64,000 nt of DNA from NCBI RefSeq assembly GCF_000241465.1, contig NZ_JH584235.1, forward strand, positions 1,565,792 to 1,629,791, read 5' to 3'. The DNA comes from Sphingomonas echinoides ATCC 14820. Lineage in GTDB: Bacteria > Pseudomonadota > Alphaproteobacteria > Sphingomonadales > Sphingomonadaceae. Positions within the stretch are counted from its first letter, which is position 1. Every line of letters begins with the position of its first letter. The position numbers were made by a program, and so were the translations under genes. The notes beneath the pieces are model-generated. The model ran no database searches. It was not told the DNA's origin and worked only from the letters and a program-made list of their open reading frames with translations. Shown here piece after piece: positions 52,527 to 60,296 of the stretch.

Positions 52527-54155
52527 TCAGGCAGCGAGGGGCACCTGAAAATCCGGCAGTTCCTCCGCCTTCGCCCCGGCGTCCACCCAGGCATGGAACG
52601 CGCGCCATGCTTCGAGCACCTGCGGCAACTCGTTGGGCACATTCTCGCCAGTGTCGCCGGTTGAGCTAATTCCTACTGTCTTGGGAGCGGCGAGGAACAC
52701 CGGATAGTCGAACGCGGCGCGCACATGCGTCCACAGCGCGGCAGTATGATCGGCGTCGATCGTTTTCAACTTCCGGGCCAGCCCGCGCGCGGCCTCGTTG
52801 GCCGCCGCCTTCGCTGTCGCATTGTCCGTCCATGCGTCCTTGAGCACCGTCCGCGCGGCGCGGAGCTTCTTGGTGTCCGTGCCTTCCTTGCGCCAGCGGA
52901 TCGGCTCAACGCGCGACGGCGTGGCCATGCGGGGGTATGGCGGCGCAACCCCTGCGCGCCAGCCCGGCCCTACCTGTTCCTCGCCAAGCGCGGCGAGTTC
53001 GGCGAGCGCCTGCGCGATACCCGCATCATCGCCCGTCAGGATCGTATCGCGCGCCGCGGCGCAGGCCGCATCACGTTCGGCGGCATAAGTGGCGTCCAGC
53101 GCGGCATGGGCGGCTTCCCAAGCCGCTTCCCATTCCGCTTCTTCCTCCGCAACAAAGCGCCGCAGCGTCACGATGGAGCATTTGACCGTCGCCTTGCTGG
53201 AACGGAAGGTTTCGTCCGGCAAGCTCACCACGGCGAGCAGCTTCGCCCGGCCCTCGCACCAGCGGCGCAGCCAGTTAAGCGACGGGTTGTTGAGATTGCC
53301 GTCGGGCAGAACGATGTTGAGCAGTCCGCCGGGCTTGAGCAGGTTTAGGCACCGCTCGACAAAGATGACCTCCGTATCGCGGTTGGCCTTGTCCCGCCCG
53401 ATCTCGAACAAGTCGAGCACAGGCGTCCGTCCCTCTTGCGCCTTGAGCAAGCGGGCGTGGTTCTCTTCCCACACCTCGCCGTAGCGGTCGCGATGCTTCT
53501 TGATGAGATCATCGTCGGTGGTGATCTGCGTTTCGTCACTGTCGCCAAGGCGCTGGTCGCGTCCCACTGTGGAGCCGAAAGGCGGGTTGGTGACGATCAG
53601 GTCGAACCTGTCCGGGTAAATGCCGTTCACATCGACAAGGCCGTCGTGGTGGTGAATGCCGCCATGCCCGTCGCCGTGCATAATCATGTTCATCTTCGCG
53701 GTGCGCGCCGCGCGCGGCTCCGCATCGGTGCCGAAGATACAACCCCATGCGAGGCGACCCAGCCGCGTATCGACCGGCTTGTTGTCGTCGGTGGAGGGCA
53801 GCAGTTCCTTGTTGATCTCCATGAAGGCGGCTTCGATGGCGTCGGCTTCCGCGTCGGCGTCAAACCCCTGCGCTTCGATCTCAGCGCGCCTGGCGTCCTT
53901 CTGCGTCTGGAGGTCGGCTTCAATGTCGTTGCGGACGTGTTCGAAGGCGCGGATCAGGAAGCCGCCGGAGCCTGCCGCCGGATCGCAGACAAGCTGCCCT
54001 TCGCGCGGGTTGAGCATTTCGACCATGAAATCCACGACGGGCCGGGGCGTGAAGAACTGGCCCAACTCGCCGCGAAAGGTCGCGCCAAGGAACTTTTCAA
54101 AGGCAATGCCCTTGATGTCGTCGCCAGTCTTTGCGAGGTCGAAGGCTTGTAGCGC
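52527..54155 (-). CDS. N6-adenine DNA methyltransferase part (HsdM-like), 3' piece of a frameshifted gene
   Basis: The 542-codon 3' piece of an about 823-residue protein. It holds the HsdM catalytic domain: LGQFFTPRPVVDFMVEMLNP, motif I VCDPAAGSGGF and motif IV LIVTNPPFGS. The first Met in this frame (54065) lies inside the conserved region, so it is not a real start. Restoring one base (a G) next to 54155 would join it to the 5' piece and give IVKALQAFDLAKTGDDIKGI, the expected family sequence. As it stands, the methyltransferase would be made only by frameshifting or not at all, unless the missing base is a sequencing error. Confidence 0.85.
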   Translation of the reverse strand, partial: ALQAFDLAKTGDDIKGIAFEKFLGATFRGELGQFFTPRPVVDFMVEMLNPREGQLVCDPAAGSGGFLIRAFEHVRNDIEADLQTQKDARRAEIEAQGFDADAEADAIEAAFMEINKELLPSTDDNKPVDTRLGRLAWGCIFGTDAEPRAARTAKMNMIMHGDGHGGIHHHDGLVDVNGIYPDRFDLIVTNPPFGSTVGRDQRLGDSDETQITTDDDLIKKHRDRYGEVWEENHARLLKAQEGRTPVLDLFEIGRDKANRDTEVIFVERCLNLLKPGGLLNIVLPDGNLNNPSLNWLRRWCEGRAKLLAVVSLPDETFRSSKATVKCSIVTLRRFVAEEEAEWEAAWEAAHAALDATYAAERDAACAAARDTILTGDDAGIAQALAELAALGEEQVGPGWRAGVAPPYPRMATPSRVEPIRWRKEGTDTKKLRAARTVLKDAWTDNATAKAAANEAARGLARKLKTIDADHTAALWTHVRAAFDYPVFLAAPKTVGISSTGDTGENVPNELPQVLEAWRAFHAWVDAGAKAEELPDFQVPLAA

Positions 54156-54997
54156 TTAACAATGCGCCGGAAGGTTGCTTCCGAAATGTCGAGCGTATCT
54201 TTTTCTGTAAAGAGATTGTCGGCTCGGTAGAAGTTTTTTGTTTCGTCGAAGAGCGCTTGATGGATCGTCATATTGGTCAATATGCGATACTTCTTGTAGC
54301 TATCCAGATATTCAGTCGTGAAGGTGCCGTGGAGGCCGGATCGCTCCACAAACATCTTGATGAACAGCACTTTGGAGATGGCGTCGAACGCTGCGGTCGG
54401 GTCTTTTTTATGAACGTCGCGGATGATGTCATGGCTGGTTTGCAACAGGCGCGTGAACTCGGTGCGGTTGAAGGCGCGCTGCGCCTCTTTGATTTCCTTG
54501 ATGATTTTCGCGTCGCCCCAATCCGACGCAGCCGGAATGCGCGCTACCGATTTGAACTGTCCGGGCGCGGCGGGCACGACTTCGAAAGGCTCCGTGAAGC
54601 GGCGGTTATGGGCAACGAAAAACTCCGCGCCCATCGAGCGCGCATAGCTTTCGCCCTGATAGTAATCCTTGAGATTGAGGCTGACGCTTTCCGCCTTGCA
54701 CTCGACCACGATCTTGGGCGAAGCCGCGTTGGCTTTGTCGTCCGCCGATCCCCAAACGACAATATCGGCGCGCACGGACTTGGTGCCCGATTGCGTCCGC
54801 AATTCCTGCCCCATTTGGGCGAGGTCATAGCCCAGTTTCAGATGAAGGTGGCGGACGAACTCTTGCCGCACTTCCTCTTCCGGCTTGCTCGTTAACTCGC
54901 GCCACTCGTGCTTCAACGGCACCCAAACGAGGGTGCCGGAGCGGTGAAGCCCTTCAGCGGGAAAGGGCGTGACGGGTGCAGCGGGTTTTTTGGCCAT
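54155..54997 (-). CDS. Nuclease-like N-terminal part (HSDR_N) of the frameshifted R-M gene
   Basis: The 281-codon 5' piece. Residues about 40-150 form an HSDR_N_2-type nuclease domain with the PD-(D/E)xK pattern: Asp78 in VRADIVVWG and Glu99-Cys-Lys101 in KIVVECKAES. Then comes an HsdM N-terminal helical region (DPTAAFDAISKVLFIKMFVE). Nuclease and methyltransferase in one protein with a separate specificity subunit and no ATP-driven HsdR matches BcgI-like type IIB systems more than classical type I. After the lost base the present frame runs on to a stop at 53954. ATG at 54997 fits the family. Confidence 0.75.
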
Positions 54998-55054
54998 GAG
55001 GCAGTCTCTATCGGAAGCGGTCGTACATTTCAGCCTGAAAGGCGTGCGGGTAGC

Positions 55055-56479
55055 CTATGCGCGACGATTCGGCAGTTGAAGCACTACGGCTTCGTGCTCC
55101 ACGCCATCGACAATGGTCAGCAGCTTCCTATTCCACCAGTCCATAAGTTCCCGCTTCCGCAGCCGATAGCGGCGCTGAATGTCCCCGTGGTCATACCGCT
55201 GCGTTACGCCTGCCGTGATTTCGTGATTGACCGTCGCTTGCAGCACATCGAGCGGTGCGGACCATGTGATCTCACCCGCCGCGTTCTCTTCGCCGTCGCG
55301 ACAACGGGTGATGAAGGTGTGGCGGAGGTCGTGGATACGCCACGGGGTGAGCGGCGTCGCTTCGATCTTGGCGAGCGCATCTGCCTTAAGCTGGCGCGTC
55401 TCAGGCCGCAGCGCGCCTCCCGCGCGGATCGCTCGCCACTCCGCTTCGCTCAAGTTCGCCAGTTCGCCCCGGACAGCCCGGTCCAGCTTTTCTCGCAGCT
55501 TGGTCCAGCCGCTGATCGGCGTGTCGCCAGTTTCCGAAGGGAACACCAAGCCGCTTGTCGAATCCAGAGCCTCATATGCGCTCCGCATCTCGCGCAAAAT
55601 CGCCATCGCAGGCTCCGCAAGCGGCACTTCGTGAGCACCCGCCCGGTTCTTCACCCGGTCAGCGGGCACGATCAACAACTGCCGATCCCAATCGACCTCA
55701 TCCCAGCGCAGCGCGGCAATCTCTGTCCGGCGCTGGCCGGTCAGCATCAGCAACCGGATAACCGCGCCGAACGCTGAACCTTGACGAGCCGCCGCGTGCC
55801 ACACGGCGCGCAACTCGTCATCGGACAGCGCACGAACTTCCTTCACCGGCGCTTGCCGGTTTGTCATGCCGCCGGTGGGCGGTGCGCCGTGAAACAGGCC
55901 GCGCGACTGCGCGAATTTGAACACGCCGCGCACGTTTTTCAGCGTGGCATCAACGGGCCCGGCTTCCTTCTCGATATGGGCAAGCAGGCGGGCAATCATC
56001 GTGGGCGTCACGTCCGCCAACGGCGTATCGCCCAGCGTCGGCAGAACCAAGCGATTGAGCAGGCTTTCGCGACCGATGGCGGTGCCTGGCGTGACCGCGC
56101 GCTTGCGTCCGCCGATCAACTTGCCCGCTCTCATCGCGGCGACGTATTCCTCGGTGACGGTGCGGAAGGATCGCGCGCGGCGGCTGGCGGCTTCGTGCTC
56201 CGCCGCTGCTCGGGCTTCCGCCGCCTTGGCTTCCGGGTCGATCCCTTGCTCAGCCAAGGCCATCACTTCGCGGGCCGCCGTCCGTGCTGCAGCGACGGGC
56301 ATTGCCGGGTAGCGACCGACTACCATCTTGCGGCGCTGGCTGCGTTTGCCGCCTGCATCGGGAAGGCGGAAGATGACCACCCAAGACTTCGTGCCGTTTG
56401 GTGTGATCCAAAGGAACAGCCCAGGCTCCGTGTCCGACACCTCAGTCCGACCAGTCGGCGGGCGACGGTAGCGCTCCAC
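55055..56479 (-). CDS. int: Tyrosine integrase, P4-type
   Basis: A 474-residue site-specific recombinase. The N-terminal arm-binding domain (DUF4102-like) is shown by DTEPGLFLWITPNGTKSWVV and GRYPAMPVAAARTAA. The catalytic residues are Arg at about 250 (TGQRRTEIAALRW), His383 and Arg386 in IHDLRHTF, His419 in TVNHE and Tyr429 in TQRYDHGD. The start is GTG at 56479; an upstream in-frame LTEAA (CTG) may belong to the real N-terminus. It ends toward the nuclease gene and starts 212 bp from attR, as expected for an integrase of this element. Confidence 0.93.
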   Translation of the reverse strand: MERYRRPPTGRTEVSDTEPGLFLWITPNGTKSWVVIFRLPDAGGKRSQRRKMVVGRYPAMPVAAARTAAREVMALAEQGIDPEAKAAEARAAAEHEAASRRARSFRTVTEEYVAAMRAGKLIGGRKRAVTPGTAIGRESLLNRLVLPTLGDTPLADVTPTMIARLLAHIEKEAGPVDATLKNVRGVFKFAQSRGLFHGAPPTGGMTNRQAPVKEVRALSDDELRAVWHAAARQGSAFGAVIRLLMLTGQRRTEIAALRWDEVDWDRQLLIVPADRVKNRAGAHEVPLAEPAMAILREMRSAYEALDSTSGLVFPSETGDTPISGWTKLREKLDRAVRGELANLSEAEWRAIRAGGALRPETRQLKADALAKIEATPLTPWRIHDLRHTFITRCRDGEENAAGEITWSAPLDVLQATVNHEITAGVTQRYDHGDIQRRYRLRKRELMDWWNRKLLTIVDGVEHEAVVLQLPNRRA

Positions 56480-56534
56480 TGCGGCTTCTGTCAGGTGCGT
56501 CTAGCCATGCCTGTTTCCCTTCGATCCGCCCGCT

Positions 56535-56556
56535 AGGGGTCTTTTAGGGGCCTTTG
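56535..56556. promoter_or_regulatory. Paired 11-bp repeats near attR (candidate integrase arm sites)
   Basis: AGGGGTCTTTT at 56535-56545 and AGGGGCCTTTG at 56546-56556 in the same orientation, between the integrase start and attR. They match the pair near attL (41038-41060). They also lie in the integrase promoter, so the integrase could repress itself. Confidence 0.55.
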
Positions 56557-56643
56557 CGTCCGTTCTTGGGCGGTTCGACCCGTTCGTCTCCGTTCTCCTT
56601 CTCGCTTGAATTCTGGAAAAAACAAAGCCGAAATAGCAACTTG

Positions 56644-58344
56644 TCAGTGCTTTTCGTTTGCCTGAGGTTGCCTGCGTTCGTTACCAGCCTTGCCCTCCGA
56701 AGGCAGAGGCCACTGGTTCGAATCCAGTCGGGTGCGCCAATTACCCATGAAAGTACGAACCTTGTCGTCGGCGGGCATATCGCCTGCGGCGGCGAGTTCG
56801 AGCGCGCGGTTGGGGCCGCGGATGATGATCCGCTTGCGGCTCATCACGACCTCGCCAACGAAGGCGCGGACATAGCGGCGGCGAACCTGCATATCGTCGG
56901 TATCGCGCAGCTTCGTGCGCATCGCGGCGGCGAACCGCTCGACCTTCTCCGGCGTGATTCGGCCGCCCCTGGCGCCGATCTGGCGCTCGAGCGCGGCCAT
57001 CTCCTCGCCGATCGACGACAGCCGCAGTTTGAGCGTCGCCAGCCGCTCCTTGAGGAAAGGATCGTCGGGCGTGGTTGCGCCACTCTCGACCATCATGAAC
57101 AGCGCACGGATCGAGGCGTTGACCTCGGTTTCCTCGGTGCGCAGCACAGCGAGCCGCTTCCGACGGTCGGCGTCGGCGACGTCGGAGGCATCGAGCATCT
57201 CACCGAGCAGCGCCTTGAGCCGCCCGGGCTGGAACAGGCGGTGTTCCAGCGCGGAGACAACGGCATCGTCAACCTGATCCATCGGCACGTTGTTGCCGCC
57301 ACAGGACAGGTCGCCCTTCTTCCGGCGGTTCGAGCAGGCGTAATAGCGATAGCGTCCGCCCTTGCCGGTCATCAGCATCATCGTCGACGTGCAGCCGTTG
57401 CAGCCACAGCGACCGAGCCCGGACAGCAGCACCGGCGACGTGTGCGAGCGGGGTGCTGTGATGTGCGGATTGCGCGCCTTGAGGCGCTGCTGCACGGCTT
57501 GGAAGCTCTCCTCGCTCAGGATTGCCGGAACGCGAACCTCGATCCACTGGTCGCGCGGACGGACCTTGCCGGTGCGGCTGTCGCGACAGCCGTAATAATG
57601 CCGGCCGGCATAGGTCTCGCGGGTCAGGATCGCGTAGATCAAGCCGGTGTGAAAATGCTGGCTGCGGTGGGTGTAGCCGCGCTCGCGCAGCCACTTTACC
57701 ATGCTGCCGATGCCGAGCGGCTCGCTCGTGCCGTCGCCTTCGAGGTACAGGCGGAAGATCAACTCGACCAGCGGTAGCTCTGCCGGATCGATCTCCAGCT
57801 TCTTCTTGTCCTTCTTGCCGCGCCGCTCGGCGACATAGGTGCGATAGCCGAGCGGCGGTGCGGAGCCGTTGTGAAACCCCGCCTCGGCGTTGGCGCTCAT
57901 CACCACCTTGACCTGCTCGGCGTTGATCTCGCTGGACGCCGCATCGAGCGAGGTGAAGATGCTGCGGATCAGCCGGGCGTGCGGGCCTTCGCCGACGTCC
58001 TGCGTCGCCGAGATCAGCTTGACCCCGGCCTTCTCGAGCTTGCGGCGATAGCCTTCGCATTCATATTCGTCGCGGAAGAACCGCGAGAAGTTGTAGACGA
58101 AGACCGCGTCATAGCGCTGTGGCCGGGCGCAAGCATCCGCGATCATGCGCTGAAGCGCCGGGCGGCGGTCGGTCATGCCGGACTTGCCCGCTTCGATATA
58201 GGTCTCGACGATCTCGTATCCGCGCTCGGCCGCGCTGCGTGCAATCCCGGTTTCCTGCTCGTTGAGCGAGGTTTCGTGCTCGGCCTGCCGCTTGGTGCTG
58301 ACCCGCACATAGGCGCAGGCGCGCAAGGGTATCGGGTCAGTCAT
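56644..58344 (-). CDS. Large serine recombinase
   Basis: A 566-residue recombinase. The resolvase catalytic domain begins RACAYVRVSTKRQAEHETSL (catalytic Ser at about 16) and includes YNFSRFFRDEYE. It is followed by the Recombinase domain (PLGYRTYV, TGLIYAILTRETYAG), a zinc ribbon (GRCGCNGC, YACSNRRKKGDLSCGG) and a coiled coil. The last about 35 codons read [17 protein letters not shown], which is simply the tRNA-Arg remnant translated backwards, so the gene end is attached to attR. It overlaps the small gene upstream by 8 nt. It belongs to the mobile region right of the element. Confidence 0.92.
   Translation of the reverse strand: MTDPIPLRACAYVRVSTKRQAEHETSLNEQETGIARSAAERGYEIVETYIEAGKSGMTDRRPALQRMIADACARPQRYDAVFVYNFSRFFRDEYECEGYRRKLEKAGVKLISATQDVGEGPHARLIRSIFTSLDAASSEINAEQVKVVMSANAEAGFHNGSAPPLGYRTYVAERRGKKDKKKLEIDPAELPLVELIFRLYLEGDGTSEPLGIGSMVKWLRERGYTHRSQHFHTGLIYAILTRETYAGRHYYGCRDSRTGKVRPRDQWIEVRVPAILSEESFQAVQQRLKARNPHITAPRSHTSPVLLSGLGRCGCNGCTSTMMLMTGKGGRYRYYACSNRRKKGDLSCGGNNVPMDQVDDAVVSALEHRLFQPGRLKALLGEMLDASDVADADRRKRLAVLRTEETEVNASIRALFMMVESGATTPDDPFLKERLATLKLRLSSIGEEMAALERQIGARGGRITPEKVERFAAAMRTKLRDTDDMQVRRRYVRAFVGEVVMSRKRIIIRGPNRALELAAAGDMPADDKVRTFMGNWRTRLDSNQWPLPSEGKAGNERRQPQANEKH
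56691..56735. repeat. attR: right 45-bp direct repeat (tRNA-Arg 3' remnant)
   Basis: Identical to 40932-40976. It continues GCCA, with G in place of the tRNA discriminator A. There is no upstream tRNA half here, so it is not a functional tRNA. The serine recombinase gene runs through it on the other strand. Confidence 0.93.
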
Positions 58345-58546
58345 CGGCAAGGATCCTCGCGAGGTCGTCGGCCAGCAGGGCCATCAGCCATTGTGACTCA
58401 CCGGGCAGCAGAGCGAAAGAGTCCGCGAGAGCGTCGACGACCTCGAATTGCGGCCCACTTACGCCAGCGGCACGAGGCGAGCGGTACCGGCGCGAATCGC
58501 CGGCACCGGACACCCCGCGCCGATCGCCGGATGAGGGCGTGCCCAC
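58337..58546 (-). CDS. Small hypothetical protein coupled to the serine recombinase
   Basis: A 69-residue frame whose end, PGESQWLMALLADDLARILA, looks like a real helical protein; the first half is Arg/Ser/Gly-rich and the true start may be later. Its stop overlaps the recombinase start (ATGACTGA). Small genes in front of large serine recombinases are common on such islands. Function unknown. Confidence 0.45.
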   Translation of the reverse strand: MGTPSSGDRRGVSGAGDSRRYRSPRAAGVSGPQFEVVDALADSFALLPGESQWLMALLADDLARILADD

Positions 58547-58572
58547 GGCCTATGCCTCCGCCGCGCCTCCTT

Positions 58573-59730
58573 TCAGCCCTGCTGGTCCAAGCCGAAGTGA
58601 CGGCGGATCTGAACGATGCACGCTTCGGCTGCGGCTTCGCGCTCGTCGAGCGACATAGCCGACGCATCCGGCAAGCGGATGCGATCGATATTGTCGGCGA
58701 GACGCTCGTAGGCCGCAACCGGTGCGTCGTCGTCGCCGAAGATCGCCTCGCTCGTGATCGGCACGATCGGTTTCGGCTTGGCGGCGACGGTCGGCGCGAC
58801 TTCGTCGTCGCCCATCTCCCGCTCGATCTGAAGCGCATCGAACGCCTCGGCGGGCTTGCACCGTTCGCCGTTCACATCGAGATCGATCGCGCGGTCGAGC
58901 ACCGACTGGAAGTCGTCGCCCATCGCCTTGCGCACCTTGTTGAGTTCGACACCATAGGAGATCGGTGCGCGGTCAGGCTCGTGGAGTATGGCGAAGAGCG
59001 CGGGATATGCCGCCTTCATCCCGGCAGCGATCAGCATATTGCTGACTTTCGAGATGGTCAGGCCTGCATACCGCTCGGCGATCGCGGTGCGGCTGATGCC
59101 GTTGGTCTGGGTCAGGCTGAGCAGCGCCTGCGCCTTTTCGATCGCGCTCGCGTCGATCGTGCCCAGCGCCGCGTCGCACACCGCGGCGACAGCTTCCTTC
59201 TCGTCGCCGTCGAACAGGACGCAGCGGACCTCGATGTCCTCGTTGCCGGCGTTCGCTTCGCGGATGGCCGCCCACAGGAAGCGGCCATCGACGATGGGGT
59301 AGACACCATCGACGGCAGGCAGGACGACGATCGGGCGGAGAGTGGCGGGATCGGCGGCGCTCAGCTTCAGCGCCGGCCCGTGTGCCGCCTCCAGCCGCGA
59401 GCCGCGTTTCGGGTGGTGCTGCCACTCGCCGAGTTCGGAAAGGCGGAGGACGAACTCTCCATCATGCATAGGGACGGGCTGAAACGCCTCGCCAGCGTCA
59501 GGGGCATCTTTCTCGTCGAGAACCCCGTCGGCTGCATCGTCCGGTTCGCCCGCTCCTTGGGGTTCGACGACAGGTTCGCTCGCGATTTCCGGCGCGGCGC
59601 CGCTATCCGCCATCGCTGCGTCGCCAGGCTTAGACGAAGCGGTGTAGTCGATGTTTTCGCCCTCGCCGAGGGCGAGGTTTCCATTAGACGGACTCTCGAG
59701 AGGCAGTTCGTTCTTGTTGCTTGCGGCCAT
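58573..59730 (-). CDS. ParB-like protein
   Basis: A 385-residue protein. An acidic, disordered N-terminus (about 1-90) is followed by a ParB/Srx-like domain (PVPMHDGEFVLRLSELGEWQ, ATLRPIVVLPAVDGVYPIVD, GRFLWAAIREAN) and a helix-turn-helix KorB/ParB-type region (SLTQTNGISRTAIAERYAGL, TISKVSNMLIAAGM). Such proteins bind centromere-like DNA for partition or act as regulators on plasmids and islands. No ParA is visible. It is divergent from the HxlR gene, across repeats that may be its operator. Confidence 0.75.
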   Translation of the reverse strand: MAASNKNELPLESPSNGNLALGEGENIDYTASSKPGDAAMADSGAAPEIASEPVVEPQGAGEPDDAADGVLDEKDAPDAGEAFQPVPMHDGEFVLRLSELGEWQHHPKRGSRLEAAHGPALKLSAADPATLRPIVVLPAVDGVYPIVDGRFLWAAIREANAGNEDIEVRCVLFDGDEKEAVAAVCDAALGTIDASAIEKAQALLSLTQTNGISRTAIAERYAGLTISKVSNMLIAAGMKAAYPALFAILHEPDRAPISYGVELNKVRKAMGDDFQSVLDRAIDLDVNGERCKPAEAFDALQIEREMGDDEVAPTVAAKPKPIVPITSEAIFGDDDAPVAAYERLADNIDRIRLPDASAMSLDEREAAAEACIVQIRRHFGLDQQG

Positions 59731-59770
59731 GACAGGTCTCCCGCGAGCCGCGGCGCTCCATGCTCCACGT

Positions 59771-59809
59771 ATTCGCGGGGAATCCGATCAACCGATTCGC
59801 GGGGCGATC
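59771..59809. promoter_or_regulatory. Direct repeats between the ParB-like and HxlR genes
   Basis: ATTCGCGGGG occurs at 59771-59780 and 59795-59804, 24 bp apart, followed by similar AATC/CGATC; GAATC and GATTC also form an inverted repeat across the gap (59780-59798). The position between divergent genes suggests an operator for the HxlR regulator or a parS-like site. Confidence 0.4.
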
Positions 59810-59821
59810 CTTCCCGGAGCT

Positions 59822-60205
59822 ATGAACTCAGCCGGCCATCGCGCGGTTCGAGGATCGCAAACGGGCAAGCCAATCATGGCCTTGCTCGACCTGATAGGTC
59901 GTCGCTGGACCTTGAGGATAATGTGGGAATTACGCGAGGGCGCGCTAACAGCACGGGCTTTACGCAGTCGTTGCGGCGGTGCTCCCCCAAGCAGCCTGAA
60001 CGCGCGACTGAACGACCTGAGGCACGCAGGACTGGTGAGACTGGAAAAAGGCTCGGGATACTGCCTGACCGAGCATGGGACCGAGTTAGTCCAGCATTTC
60101 ATACCACTTTACGCCTTTGCGGAACGCTGGGCAGTTCGTGAAGGGACGGCGCTCGAATTCCTCCAAACGGCGGCTTCCAGGCGTGATTTGAGGCGGCCGG
60201 GATGA
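59822..60205 (+). CDS. HxlR-family transcriptional regulator
   Basis: About 127 residues with the HxlR winged helix: MALLDLIGRRWTLRIMWELR, then GGAPPSSLNARLNDLRHAGL and VRLEKGSGYCLTEHGTELVQ. The single Cys in GYCLTEHG is outside the usual N-terminal sensing Cys position. ATG at 59822 is preferred; ATG at 59876 is possible. It is divergent from the ParB-like gene and 91 bp upstream of the diguanylate cyclase, which it may control. Confidence 0.82.
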   Translation: MNSAGHRAVRGSQTGKPIMALLDLIGRRWTLRIMWELREGALTARALRSRCGGAPPSSLNARLNDLRHAGLVRLEKGSGYCLTEHGTELVQHFIPLYAFAERWAVREGTALEFLQTAASRRDLRRPG

Positions 60206-60296
60206 CTGGGTCTGGGTCGTTACGCTCGGGATCGCCAAGTGCGCCACGGCTGCACAATGAGGGTAGCCGTTAACCTTTTTTCCCTAATCTGCGGCG

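Noticed and set aside
52494..54997. Classical type I restriction-modification (hsdR, hsdM, hsdS)
   Set aside because: No DEAD-box HsdR motor gene is near, and the nuclease-like domain is fused to the methyltransferase.
56691..56739. Second tRNA-Arg gene
   Set aside because: Only the 3' half of the tRNA is present; the acceptor 5' strand and D arm are missing, so it is an attachment-site remnant.
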